DNA from: Thermodesulfovibrio yellowstonii DSM 11347 | GTDB lineage: Bacteria > Nitrospirota > Thermodesulfovibrionia > Thermodesulfovibrionales > Thermodesulfovibrionaceae | Length of the DNA stretch: 64,000 nucleotides | Direction: 5' to 3' | NCBI RefSeq assembly: GCF_000020985.1 | Contig: NC_011296.1 | Span: 558,001 to 622,000 of the forward strand | Shown here: positions 18,141-26,871 of the stretch, piece by piece | How positions within the stretch are numbered: the stretch's first letter is position 1 | Layout: every line of letters starts with the position of its first letter | Notes under the pieces: model-generated | What the model saw: the letters and a program-made list of their open reading frames with translations, nothing else | The model's database searches: none | What the model was told of the DNA's origin: nothing | Position numbers and translations under genes: made by a program

Positions 18141-19081
18141 TCTCCAGGTCCTAAAATTTTCTTCAGAATATATATGGGCTTTTTCTGGGTTTCATGGTAA
18201 ACTCTTACAATCATCTCTCCAAGAAGTCCCATACCAATAAAGTTTAAGCCTATCAGGACAGAGAAAAATCCTCCAAGAAGCAAAGGTCTTCCACCTATGG
18301 ATATTCCCTTGAATAATTTAAGAAAAACAAGATATCCTACAATTATAACTCCTAAAATCATAAATAAAACACCAATCGGTCCAAAAAACTGTATTGGCTT
18401 TGTTGAGAAACTATGTAAAAATTTTACAGTAACAAGGTCAAGAAGAACTTTAATTGTCCTTCCTATTCCGTATTTTGACTTTCCTTTATATCTTGGATGG
18501 TGAGTTACTTCTATCTCTTTTATCTTTACTCCATACCAGCTTGCAAGGGCAGGAATAAATCTGTGCATCTCACCATAAAGTTTTAAATTTTTAACAACCT
18601 CTCTTTTATATGCTTTTAGAGAACATCCATAGTCATGAATTCTTACACCTGTGACTTTTCCGATAAGCCAATTCGCCACTATTGATGGGAGTCTACGAGA
18701 TAAGAATGGATCTTTTCTTTTTTTTCTCCAGCCACTAACAATGTCTGCGTCTTTTATAGCTTCCATAAGCTTTGGAATATCAGCAGGGTCATTCTGAAGG
18801 TCTCCATCCATTGTAATTACAACATCCCCTCTGGCAAAATCAAAACCTGCTGCAAAGGCTGCTGTTTGTCCAAAATTCCTTCTGAAACTAAGCACGACTA
18901 CATGGGGATCCTTTTTTTGAATTTCCTCAAGAAGTCTAAGAGTATTATCTCTGCTTCCATCATCAACATAGATTATTTCATATGAAATCAATAGTTGGCT
19001 TAATGTCTCTGATAATTTCTTATGAAGTTCCTCAATATTTTCTTCTTCATTGTAAAGTGGTATTACAATAGACAAATCCAT
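18137..19081 (-). CDS. Family 2 glycosyltransferase, polyprenyl-phosphate sugar transferase type
   Basis: A 314-residue GT2 enzyme. The N-terminal catalytic domain has SIVIPLYNEEENIEEL, IIYVDDGSRDNTLRLL and the DxD-like ITMDGDLQNDP. Two hydrophobic helices near the C-terminus (from about residue 230) anchor it in the membrane. This layout matches ArnC, GtrB and DPM1-like enzymes, which put a sugar on undecaprenyl phosphate. ATG 19081 follows GAGGGAG at good spacing; a TTG 15 bases further upstream is unlikely. Neighbours are a GT39-type transferase that would use the lipid-linked sugar and a flippase-like protein, giving a coherent glycan-modification cassette. A TATAAT (19132-19137 on the minus strand) could be an internal promoter. 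Confidence 0.87.
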   Translation of the reverse strand: MDLSIVIPLYNEEENIEELHKKLSETLSQLLISYEIIYVDDGSRDNTLRLLEEIQKKDPHVVVLSFRRNFGQTAAFAAGFDFARGDVVITMDGDLQNDPADIPKLMEAIKDADIVSGWRKKRKDPFLSRRLPSIVANWLIGKVTGVRIHDYGCSLKAYKREVVKNLKLYGEMHRFIPALASWYGVKIKEIEVTHHPRYKGKSKYGIGRTIKVLLDLVTVKFLHSFSTKPIQFFGPIGVLFMILGVIIVGYLVFLKLFKGISIGGRPLLLGGFFSVLIGLNFIGMGLLGEMIVRVYHETQKKPIYILKKILGPGD

Positions 19082-19092
19082 TTTTTTCTCCC

Positions 19093-21111
19093 TCAATAAT
19101 TCTCTGGTTTTTTTAAATTCATACCTTTGAAATTATAACACTTAAAAATTGTGTAATCTCTAATTTTAACACCTTTTTTAAAAACTGTGAAATTCTCGGA
19201 TGTACATCCATCAAAAGCAGAAGAGACTTCGGGTTCAGGTTCATTTTTTGTGCCATAAACAACATAGATTCCGTGAACAACTGATAAGTCATTGAGTTCA
19301 TTATTTATTGACTGCCACAGGTCATATTGATTCATTCTTCTTCCGAGATTTATACAGTAAACAACTGGTTTGCCTTTTGTATAAAAAGCAAGTTCACTTG
19401 AAATCTGATACCTATCTGAAAAAATCACCACTTTTCCTTTTTTTTCAAATTCCTTTTTTATTTCAGAGACTTTTTCCCCAAGTTCCTTCCATCCTTTAAG
19501 TCTTGCTGAAGGGTCAAATTTTTCTGGTAGATTTAGATATGGCAAAGCATAGTTAATAAATGAAAAAATAAAGGCTATCAGGATTGCTGATATTATAAGT
19601 TTTTTATAAACCCTCTGAATTAAAGCATGAGCAAGAATAATCAAAAAAGGAATGTAGGCTGGCATTGCCCAGTTTGCCTGAACTTTACCCTGTATGCTTT
19701 TTATTAGAAAAAAGGCAAAAACAGGCATTGAAAGGGAAATTAGAAGCCATCTATGATTAGGCTGAAGGTTTAAGGATGAAGGCTTAAGGAGAAGATAGAC
19801 TCCTAAGATAAAAACCAAAGGAGTAACTACTAAAAGTTGACTGCCAATAAATTCAGCAAAATATTTCAATGAAACCTTCAACCCCTCATATATGTGCGCC
19901 TGTCCTGCAGTATGCTTCAGTGTTACCCAGTCATGCTGAAAGTTCCAGATGATAACAGGAGAAAAAACAATAAAAGAAATAACTATACACAAATAAAGCA
20001 TGGGATTTTTAAAATGACTTATTCTGTTTTCATCTTTTTTTAATAAATAAACAAATATACACAAATAGAAAAAAGCCATTGTATACTTGGTAAGAAGCCC
20101 AAAACCTATGAATACTCCAAGAAGTAACCAGTAGTTTTTTCTCCCTTCAAGAGCAATCAAAAAAAGATAAATTGAAACAATCCAGAATAAAATAAAGGGG
20201 CTGTCAATGGTAAAGATGATACCAAATGTTGAAAATAAAGGAATTAATTGGAATAAAATTCCGCTAATATATCCGGTTTTTTCATCAAAAAGTTTTTTCC
20301 CGATTTTATAAACAAAAAAGCTGCTTAAAAATGAGCACACCGGTGCTAAAATTCTAACTCCGAATGGATTATCGCCAAAAATCCATGTAGAAAAAGCAAT
20401 TAAATAAGCAATCATCGGACCTTTTGAGTAATAACTTAAATCAAGCCTTCTACTCCATTCCCAGTAATGGGCTTCATCTGGAGATATATCAACAGGTCCG
20501 TGAAGAATAAAATAAATCCTAAAAAGACTTATAATGAATAGGCTAAAGTAGAAAACTCTTTTTAATGAATTAACCCATATGATTGCATGAAAAACAAGAA
20601 ATCCAAATAAAATTCCTAATATTATACTACCCAGAACATCTGTAAGCCAGTGAACACCTAAATAAAGCCTTGATATACATATAAAGAAAGCAATTAAGAG
20701 GATATAAAAATAGAAAATTTTTCTCAATTTTGTGTTAACAGAATTATTTTTCAAAAATAATATCAAAATTGTGGAAAAAGTCAGAGCATTTGTTGCATGA
20801 TTTGATGGGAAGCTGTAAGAATGTGTACATCCAACAATTCCTCTAAAATATTCTGTCCAGCATGGACGAACTCTCTGAATAAGATTTTTAATCTCCAAAG
20901 AAAGCCAGTCTGAAAGAAATATTCCTAATATGATTGCCAAAATAAAATATGCTATGTATCTGTAATTTTTTGTTTTAAGATATTTGAATATCATGTAAAG
21001 AAACACTGGCAACCAAAGTATCCAGCCTCTCTGGGTAAAAAAGACCATTAAAATATCTAAAAAATTGTTTGATAGAGTTTTATGAAAGAATAAAAATATT
21101 TCTTTTTCCAT
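19093..21111 (-). CDS. PAP2 phosphatase fused to an ArnT-like GT39 glycosyltransferase
   Basis: This 672-residue membrane protein joins two enzymes. Residues 1-185 form a PAP2 lipid phosphatase with the three phosphatase motifs KNLIQRVRPC, SFPSNHATN and SRLYLGVHWLTDVLG. The rest is a GT39/ArnT-type transferase, marked by DISPDEAHYWEWSRRLDLSYY and SKGPMIAYLI, with about ten helices and a soluble C-terminal domain. A PAP2 phosphatase could recycle the polyprenyl phosphate released when the transferase uses its lipid-linked donor. ATG 21111 starts directly before the first PAP2 helix; the longer open frame upstream would cross the promoter palindrome and is rejected. It heads the operon with the GT2 and YbhN-like genes. 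Confidence 0.85.
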   Translation of the reverse strand: MEKEIFLFFHKTLSNNFLDILMVFFTQRGWILWLPVFLYMIFKYLKTKNYRYIAYFILAIILGIFLSDWLSLEIKNLIQRVRPCWTEYFRGIVGCTHSYSFPSNHATNALTFSTILILFLKNNSVNTKLRKIFYFYILLIAFFICISRLYLGVHWLTDVLGSIILGILFGFLVFHAIIWVNSLKRVFYFSLFIISLFRIYFILHGPVDISPDEAHYWEWSRRLDLSYYSKGPMIAYLIAFSTWIFGDNPFGVRILAPVCSFLSSFFVYKIGKKLFDEKTGYISGILFQLIPLFSTFGIIFTIDSPFILFWIVSIYLFLIALEGRKNYWLLLGVFIGFGLLTKYTMAFFYLCIFVYLLKKDENRISHFKNPMLYLCIVISFIVFSPVIIWNFQHDWVTLKHTAGQAHIYEGLKVSLKYFAEFIGSQLLVVTPLVFILGVYLLLKPSSLNLQPNHRWLLISLSMPVFAFFLIKSIQGKVQANWAMPAYIPFLIILAHALIQRVYKKLIISAILIAFIFSFINYALPYLNLPEKFDPSARLKGWKELGEKVSEIKKEFEKKGKVVIFSDRYQISSELAFYTKGKPVVYCINLGRRMNQYDLWQSINNELNDLSVVHGIYVVYGTKNEPEPEVSSAFDGCTSENFTVFKKGVKIRDYTIFKCYNFKGMNLKKPENY

Positions 21112-21119
21112 GTCCAGTT

Positions 21120-21145
21120 TGAAATTATAACATGTTATAATTTCA
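21120..21145. promoter_or_regulatory. 26-bp perfect palindrome with divergent -10 boxes
   Basis: The 26 bases are a perfect inverted repeat centred between 21132 and 21133, core TTATAACATGTTATAA. It contains TATAAT on the plus strand (21136-21141, six bases before ATG 21148) and on the minus strand (21124-21129, 12 bases before ATG 21111). It can serve as a bidirectional promoter for the ferredoxin/AOR and PAP2-GT39 operons, as an operator for a dimeric repressor, or both. No -35 hexamers are obvious. Confidence 0.6.
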
Positions 21146-21147
21146 TT

Positions 21148-21543
21148 ATGCCTGTTTTCGTGAAGGATAATGAAAAATGTGTTGGATGCCTTATCTGTAT
21201 GTTTGCCTGCGGAAGGGCACATCAGGCTGCTGGACTTGAAAGTTCTTGTATAAAGGTGCGTTCTCAGGGTGGAATCTCAAGAGGTTTTTCAGTATTTGTA
21301 TGCCGAGGTTGTGATGACCCTCCATGTGCTCGTGCTTGTCCAGAAGATGCATTGATTGTAAGAAAAACAGGAGGAGTTTTGCTTAAAGAAGAAAGATGCA
21401 CAGGATGTGGTTACTGTGTCAAAGCCTGTATTCTTGATGCAATAGGATGGAATAATGGGAAAAATAAGCCTGTTATATGTATTCAATGTGGAGAGTGTGC
21501 TAAAAGCTGCCATTATAAAGTTCTGGAGTTTGTAAGAAAATGA
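21148..21543 (+). CDS. Polyferredoxin subunit of an aldehyde oxidoreductase (four [4Fe-4S] sites)
   Basis: A 131-residue iron-sulfur protein with four cysteine clusters: CVGCLICMFACGRAHQ, CRGCDDPPCARACPEDA, CTGCGYCVKACILDAIGW and CIQCGECAKSCHYK. This arrangement matches the small electron-transfer subunit that accompanies certain tungsten aldehyde oxidoreductases (AorA of the AorABC type). It overlaps the AOR start by four bases (ATGA). The ATG has no Shine-Dalgarno sequence and lies six bases after a TATAAT, so the transcript is probably leaderless. No flavin subunit (AorC) is adjacent. Confidence 0.85.
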   Translation: MPVFVKDNEKCVGCLICMFACGRAHQAAGLESSCIKVRSQGGISRGFSVFVCRGCDDPPCARACPEDALIVRKTGGVLLKEERCTGCGYCVKACILDAIGWNNGKNKPVICIQCGECAKSCHYKVLEFVRK

Positions 21544-23300
21544 TTAAAGAAGATCCTTTAAATAGAGTTCTATACATTGACCTTACAAAGAAAAAGTTCT
21601 GGATTGAGGAAAGACCTGAACTTTTTACAAAATATATTGGTGGAACAGGTGTTGCAATAAGGCTTTTGCATGAAAACTGTCCCAATGATATAGACCCATT
21701 TTCTCCTGATAATCCTATAATCTTTGCTGTGGGACCATTAAATGGACTTTTTCCGATAGCATCAAAAACAGTTGCCATGTTTAAGTCTCCTCATACAGGA
21801 AATCTTGGTGAATCTCATGCAGGAGGCAGAAGTGCAATTGCTATAAGAATGGCAGGATATGGAGCAATAGTTATAAAAGGAAAAAGTGAACGCCCATGCT
21901 ATATTGCTATCCATTCAGACAAAGTATATTTTAGAGATGCTACAACTTTATGGGGGGTAAAAGAAGGATTATCAGTTGGGAGTCTTATAAGAAGGCAAGA
22001 GCCAGGTGCAGGTCTCAGAACAATAATGAGAATAGGTCCAGCAGGTGAAAAACTGATAAGTTATTCCTGCGTTACACTTGAAACTTACAGACATTTTGGG
22101 AGACTGGGATTGGGCGCTGTATTCGGGAGTAAAAATTTGAAAGCTGTTGTTATATCAGGCAAAAGAGACATAAATGTAACAAACTTTAAAGAATACAAAC
22201 AACTCTATGAAGAGTTATTATTGCAACTTGCTGAATCGGAAAAAATGAAAAAATATCATGAACTTGGTACGCCTGCTAATATTCTTCCGCTTAGTTTTTC
22301 AAAAGGGATTCCTATAAAAAATCTTTTAACAAATGAAATTGAAAAAATTGAAAACATATCAGGTGAGTCTTTTGCAGAAAAACATCTCGGTAGGCGAGTT
22401 GCTTGCTCTCACTGCCCTGTTGCTTGTATTCATTTAGCTACTTTACGAAAACCCTATGAAGATGAACCATACTTTTATAGAACGGTTTATCTTTCATATG
22501 ATTACGAATTAATTTATGCTCTTGGCTCAATGCTTGGAATAACTTCTTCTGAAGATGTATTAAAACTTATTGAAGCTGTAGAAGATATGGGACTTGACGC
22601 TATATCAACAGGTGTTATTTTAGCCTGGATTACAGAAGCTTTTGAAAAAGGTATCATAAATGAAACTATGACTGATGGAATTGTTCCTGAATGGGGAAAC
22701 ACAGAATGCTATGTAGAACTCATAAGAAAAATTGTCTACAGCAATAATGAACTTTTCAACGATTTGAGAAGAGGCATTGACTATACATCATCCAAATATG
22801 GTGGAAAAGATTTCGCTCTTACCTATGGTAAAAATGAGATGCCAGGATATCACACTGGTTATGGTGCTCATATTGGTTATCTCTTTGGGGCAAGGCATAG
22901 TCATCTTGACAGCGCTGGATATGCAATTGACAGAGAAGCAATGACAACTCAAAAAACTGTAGAGGAGTTAGTGGAAAGAATTATTAAAGAAGAACAATGG
23001 AGGCAGATACTGTCAAGTCTTGTTATATGTTTTTTTGCAAGAGAAATATATACTTCCGATGTGATTCATAAGTGTTTAAAACTATCGGGATTTGGCTTTA
23101 GTGAAGAGGAGCTTTCAGAAATTGGAAGAGAAATTTATGCTGATAAATATAGATTTAAAATTAAATGCGGCTTTGATATTGATAACCTGAGTTTACCCAA
23201 AAGAGTATTTGAAATTCCAACAAGCTTGGGATTTATTGACAAAGACTTTACAGACAAGGCAATTGTTTTATTAAAAGAAAAAATTAAAAGTTTGTTATAA
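21540..23300 (+). CDS. Tungsten-type aldehyde ferredoxin oxidoreductase, catalytic subunit
   Basis: A 586-residue AOR-family enzyme that would oxidise an aldehyde to a carboxylic acid (or the reverse) using a tungstopterin. The N-terminal pterin-binding half (YIGGTGVAIRLL, AGGRSAIAIRMAGYGAI, RLGLGAVFGSKNLKAV) is intact. The [4Fe-4S] ligands are Cys289, Cys292 and Cys296 (CSHCPVAC) and Cys497 (LVICFFAR), with spacing close to that of archaeal AOR. It is coupled to the polyferredoxin upstream by an ATGA overlap. Substrate range cannot be deduced; the enzyme may also be molybdenum-dependent. Confidence 0.9.
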   Translation: MIKEDPLNRVLYIDLTKKKFWIEERPELFTKYIGGTGVAIRLLHENCPNDIDPFSPDNPIIFAVGPLNGLFPIASKTVAMFKSPHTGNLGESHAGGRSAIAIRMAGYGAIVIKGKSERPCYIAIHSDKVYFRDATTLWGVKEGLSVGSLIRRQEPGAGLRTIMRIGPAGEKLISYSCVTLETYRHFGRLGLGAVFGSKNLKAVVISGKRDINVTNFKEYKQLYEELLLQLAESEKMKKYHELGTPANILPLSFSKGIPIKNLLTNEIEKIENISGESFAEKHLGRRVACSHCPVACIHLATLRKPYEDEPYFYRTVYLSYDYELIYALGSMLGITSSEDVLKLIEAVEDMGLDAISTGVILAWITEAFEKGIINETMTDGIVPEWGNTECYVELIRKIVYSNNELFNDLRRGIDYTSSKYGGKDFALTYGKNEMPGYHTGYGAHIGYLFGARHSHLDSAGYAIDREAMTTQKTVEELVERIIKEEQWRQILSSLVICFFAREIYTSDVIHKCLKLSGFGFSEEELSEIGREIYADKYRFKIKCGFDIDNLSLPKRVFEIPTSLGFIDKDFTDKAIVLLKEKIKSLL

Positions 23301-23306
23301 TTCTTC

Positions 23307-24617
23307 ATGGCAAATAGAGAGTTACTAAATAAACATTTATTATCTTTGATAAAATATTTTATTTGCCTGTTAATCTCTTTTCTTTCTACATCCGTTTATG
23401 CAAAAGAGATAATTGTTCTTACAGTAAATGGGGTTATAAATCCACCTCATGCAGAATACACAATAAAGGGAATACAAAAAGCCCATGAACAAAATGCAGA
23501 GGCAGTTATAATCCAGCTTGATACACCAGGAGGACTTGATACATCAATGAGAAGCATAATTAAAGAGATGCTTAACTCTCAAATCCCGATTGTTGTGTAT
23601 GTTTCACCTAAAGGTGCTCGTGCTGCAAGTGCAGGTGCTTTTATAACACTTGCTGCTCATATAGCTGCAATGGCTCCAGGTACGAATATAGGTGCAGCTC
23701 ATCCTGTTGCTATGGGTGGAGAAAAAATGGATAAAACAATGGCAGAAAAAATAACAAATGACGCAGTTGCATATATTAAATCAATTGCAAAACAAAGAGG
23801 AAGAAACATTGAATGGGCTGAGCAAGCAGTAAGGAAAAGTATATCATCCACTGAAACAGAGGCATTGAAACTTAAAGTAATAGATTTAATTGCTGATGAT
23901 TTAAATAGTCTTATGAAAGACATAAACGGCATGAAAGTAAAAACAGCACGGGGTGAAGTTACTTTAAATACAAAGACTGCAAAAATAAATAAAATTGAAA
24001 TGAACTTTAGAGAAAAACTCCTTAACTTTATAAGTGACCCTAATATTGCTTATATTCTTTTGATGATCGGGATATATGGGATTATATTTGAACTGAGCAA
24101 TCCGGGAGCAATACTCCCAGGTGTAATTGGTGCGATTTCTTTAATCCTTGCTTTTTACAGTTTACAAACTCTTCCAATAAACTACGCAGCAGCAGGACTT
24201 ATTCTTCTTGGAGTAATTTTATTTATTCTTGAGCTCAAATTTACATCTCATGGACTGCTAACACTTGGAGGAGTAATATGTTTTATACTCGGTTCAATAA
24301 TGCTTTTTGATACAGCAAATCCTTTATTCAAGCTTTCTCTTTCAGTTATTATTCCTGTAACCCTTGTTACAGCCTTATTTTTTGGAGTTTTGTTAAGGCT
24401 TGCTTATAAAGCACATAAAAGAAAACCTGTTACAGGAGTTGAAGAACTCATCGGCTTAAAAGGCATAGCAAAAACTGATATTGACAGACACAGGGGAATG
24501 GTTATGGTGCATGGAGAACTCTGGCAAGCTGTATCAGATGAAGAAATAAAAAAAGATGAGGAAATTATAGTAGAAGAAGTAAAAGGGCTAACTCTCAAAG
24601 TAAGGAGAGCTAATTGA
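23307..24617 (+). CDS. NfeD-family membrane-bound ClpP-class serine protease
   Basis: A 436-residue protein with an N-terminal signal/anchor helix (about 12-31), a ClpP-like protease domain, four membrane helices (about 230-380) and a C-terminal NfeD OB-fold domain. The catalytic Ser is Ser108 in ARAASAGAFI, and Lys148 (AEKITNDAVAYIK) is the candidate general base. Such proteins often cleave membrane proteins such as stomatins, but no stomatin gene is adjacent. The start lies six bases after the AOR stop; TATAAT overlaps that stop, five bases before the ATG. It ends with a four-base overlap onto the SDR gene. Confidence 0.88.
   Translation: MANRELLNKHLLSLIKYFICLLISFLSTSVYAKEIIVLTVNGVINPPHAEYTIKGIQKAHEQNAEAVIIQLDTPGGLDTSMRSIIKEMLNSQIPIVVYVSPKGARAASAGAFITLAAHIAAMAPGTNIGAAHPVAMGGEKMDKTMAEKITNDAVAYIKSIAKQRGRNIEWAEQAVRKSISSTETEALKLKVIDLIADDLNSLMKDINGMKVKTARGEVTLNTKTAKINKIEMNFREKLLNFISDPNIAYILLMIGIYGIIFELSNPGAILPGVIGAISLILAFYSLQTLPINYAAAGLILLGVILFILELKFTSHGLLTLGGVICFILGSIMLFDTANPLFKLSLSVIIPVTLVTALFFGVLLRLAYKAHKRKPVTGVEELIGLKGIAKTDIDRHRGMVMVHGELWQAVSDEEIKKDEEIIVEEVKGLTLKVRRAN
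24602..24616 (+). promoter_or_regulatory. Ribosome site deciding a TTG start
   Basis: AAGGAG (24602-24607) lies six bases before TTG at 24614, and the TTG overlaps the TGA stop of the preceding gene as TTGA. The translated N-terminus from this TTG begins directly with the Rossmann strand and GATGFIGSH, so TTG is the likely initiator. Confidence 0.75.
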
Positions 24618-25576
24618 AAGTTCTGATTACTGGTGCAACGGGTTTTATAGGAAGTCATCTGACAGAGGCTCTTTTGAATGAAAATTTTGACGTTTATTGT
24701 ATTGTAAGGAATCCTTTGAAGCTTCGTTTCCTTCAGGGATTGAATGTAAAGATAATTCAGGGAGATTGTTCTCAGAAAGAAACCATTGAAAAAATTAGGT
24801 GGGATTTTGATTACATTTTTAATTTATCAGGAATTACAAAAGCAACCCATCCTGAAGAATTTTTCCAATCAAACTATCTTGGTACAAAAAATCTTGTAGA
24901 AGTAGTAGCTGAGAGGAATCCTTCTCTTAAAAGATTTGTTCATGTAAGCAGTCTTGCAGCTGTAGGACCATGCAGAGATGGAAAACCTGTTGATGAAAAA
25001 ACAGAACCTGCACCTATATCAGAATATGGAAAAAGCAAATTAATGGGAGAAAAAGCAGTGGAATTTTTCAAAGATAAACTTCCAATTACAATAATAAGAC
25101 CACCTGCTGTTTATGGACCAAGAGATAGTGATTTTCTTACATTTTTTAAAATGATTAAGGTGGGGGTGGTTTTATATCTTACAGAAGCCATCTATTCAAT
25201 GATTTATGTGAATGACCTTGTCAATGGCATTATTACTGCTTCAAAGAGTGAAAAAGCAGTTGGTGAAACTTTTTTTATTGCTGAATCTCAGCCATATGAC
25301 ACTCATCAGATAGTTGAGGCTATCTCTGATGCAGTAGGTAAAAGACCTGTCAAAATTAAAATTCCTAAGGGAATCGGAATGTTTTTCATAAGAGTATTTC
25401 AAAAATTTGATAAAAAAAGTATAATAAATAGCGATAAACTCAAAGAGCTTGTTCAGCCCTGCTGGGTTTGTGATACACAAAAAGCTGAGCAATTGCTCGG
25501 TTTTAAAACAAAAACTAAGTTAAAGGAAGGGATGGAATGGACCGCAAAATGGTACAGAATGAATCAATGGATATGA
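24614..25576 (+). CDS. NAD(P)-dependent epimerase/dehydratase (extended SDR), possible ketosphinganine/ceramide reductase
   Basis: A 320-residue extended SDR protein. The Rossmann motif is [13 protein letters not shown] and the catalytic Tyr/Lys pair is in [12 protein letters not shown], with HVSSLAAVG supplying the Ser. The C-terminal substrate domain is typical of sugar epimerases, 3-beta-HSD-like and dihydroflavonol-reductase-like members. It overlaps the following alpha-oxoamine synthase by 40 bases. In Caulobacter sphingolipid loci an extended SDR (CerR) sits beside serine palmitoyltransferase; that precedent makes a keto-reductase acting on the synthase product the best guess here. A generic sugar-nucleotide role is not excluded. 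Confidence 0.8.
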   Translation: MKVLITGATGFIGSHLTEALLNENFDVYCIVRNPLKLRFLQGLNVKIIQGDCSQKETIEKIRWDFDYIFNLSGITKATHPEEFFQSNYLGTKNLVEVVAERNPSLKRFVHVSSLAAVGPCRDGKPVDEKTEPAPISEYGKSKLMGEKAVEFFKDKLPITIIRPPAVYGPRDSDFLTFFKMIKVGVVLYLTEAIYSMIYVNDLVNGIITASKSEKAVGETFFIAESQPYDTHQIVEAISDAVGKRPVKIKIPKGIGMFFIRVFQKFDKKSIINSDKLKELVQPCWVCDTQKAEQLLGFKTKTKLKEGMEWTAKWYRMNQWI

Positions 25577-26757
25577 AAAAAGATGTATTTGAAAAATGTT
25601 TTAAATTTACAATAGCATATGAACTTCAAAAAATAGGAGTTTATCCATACTTCAGGGTAATTGAGTCTGCCCAAGGTCCTGAAGTAATAATGAATGGTAA
25701 AAAGATGATTATGATAGGCTCAAACAACTATCTTGGGCTTACCAATCATCCAAAGGTTAAAGAGGCTGCAATCAATGCTATTAAAAAATATGGAACAGGA
25801 TGCGCAGGTTCCAGGTTTTTAAATGGAACGCTTGATATTCATGTGGAACTTGAGGAAAAATTGGCAAGATTCATGAGAAAAGAAGCTGCTTTAATATTTA
25901 CAACAGGATTTCAGGTAAATCTTGGAGTAATTTCATCATTAATTGGAAAGGATGATATTGTAATCATTGATAAGATGGACCATGCAAGTATTGTTGATGG
26001 ATGTCGTCTTTCCTTTGGTGAAGTTAAAAGATATAAGCACAATGACATTGATGATTTGGAAAGAATTCTTAGAGAATCTGAAGGGAAGCCCAGGCTTGTA
26101 GTAGTTGATGGAGTATTTAGTATGGAAGGAGATATAGTTAAACTTCCAGAAGTTGTAGCTTTATGCAAAAAATATGGTACAAGGCTTATGGTTGATGATG
26201 CTCATGGAATAGGAGTGCTTGGAGTAACAGGTCGTGGAACTGCTGAACATTTCGGACTTGAAAATGAAGTTGATATGATAATGGGAACATACAGCAAATC
26301 TCTTGCATCAATTGGAGGGTTTATTGCAGGACAAAAGGATGTTATAAACTATATCAAACACTTTGGAAGGTCTTTTATTTTCAGTGCAAGCCCGCCACCT
26401 GCATCAGTAGCTGCGGTTTCTGCAGCTATAGACATAATTGAAAGTGAGCCAGAACGCAGGGAACAACTGTGGAAAAATACAAATAAGATGCTTAAAGGAT
26501 TTAAAGAACTTGGATTTGATATCGGAGTAGCAGAAACACCAATAATTCCAGTAATTGTTGGAGAAGACGAACTGGCATTTAAATTTGTTATGATGCTTCA
26601 AGAAGAAGGAGTATTTGCCAATGTGGCTGTATCTCCAGCTGTTCCTCCTGGAAAAGCTCTCATAAGAACAAGTTATATGGCAACTCATACAGATGAGCAT
26701 CTTGATAGAGTCCTTGAAGCGTTCAAAAAAGTTGGTAAAGCATTAGGAGTAATTTAA
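25537..26757 (+). CDS. Alpha-oxoamine synthase (serine palmitoyltransferase / KBL / BioF-like)
   Basis: A 406-residue PLP enzyme condensing an acyl thioester with an amino acid. The PLP lysine is Lys254 in [13 protein letters not shown]; Asp220 and His223 ([10 protein letters not shown]) contact the cofactor, and His149 (MDHASIVDG) stacks on it. The N-terminal [18 protein letters not shown] and [12 protein letters not shown] resemble bacterial serine palmitoyltransferases at least as much as BioF or 2-amino-3-ketobutyrate ligase. No biotin genes or threonine dehydrogenase are adjacent. ATG 25537 follows AAGGAAGG at six bases and overlaps the SDR gene. Substrate is undetermined. Confidence 0.85.
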   Translation: MDRKMVQNESMDMKKDVFEKCFKFTIAYELQKIGVYPYFRVIESAQGPEVIMNGKKMIMIGSNNYLGLTNHPKVKEAAINAIKKYGTGCAGSRFLNGTLDIHVELEEKLARFMRKEAALIFTTGFQVNLGVISSLIGKDDIVIIDKMDHASIVDGCRLSFGEVKRYKHNDIDDLERILRESEGKPRLVVVDGVFSMEGDIVKLPEVVALCKKYGTRLMVDDAHGIGVLGVTGRGTAEHFGLENEVDMIMGTYSKSLASIGGFIAGQKDVINYIKHFGRSFIFSASPPPASVAAVSAAIDIIESEPERREQLWKNTNKMLKGFKELGFDIGVAETPIIPVIVGEDELAFKFVMMLQEEGVFANVAVSPAVPPGKALIRTSYMATHTDEHLDRVLEAFKKVGKALGVI

Positions 26758-26871
26758 GTTTTTATTTTTCTCAAGAAGTTAAAACAAACTGTAAGATCAA
26801 GATTGATATATTGCTTTTTGGAATTATTGATTAACCCTGTTTACAAAAATTCAGCAGGGGCATAATCTGAA

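Noticed and set aside
21112-21222. N-terminal extension of the PAP2-GT39 protein
   Set aside because: It would cross the 26-bp palindrome and the divergent ferredoxin start. The family N-terminus begins at ATG 21111.
26835-26860. CCCTG...CAGGG inverted repeat as a terminator between the convergent synthase and pilin genes
   Set aside because: The stem is only five to six bases with a 15-base loop, and no T run follows on either strand.
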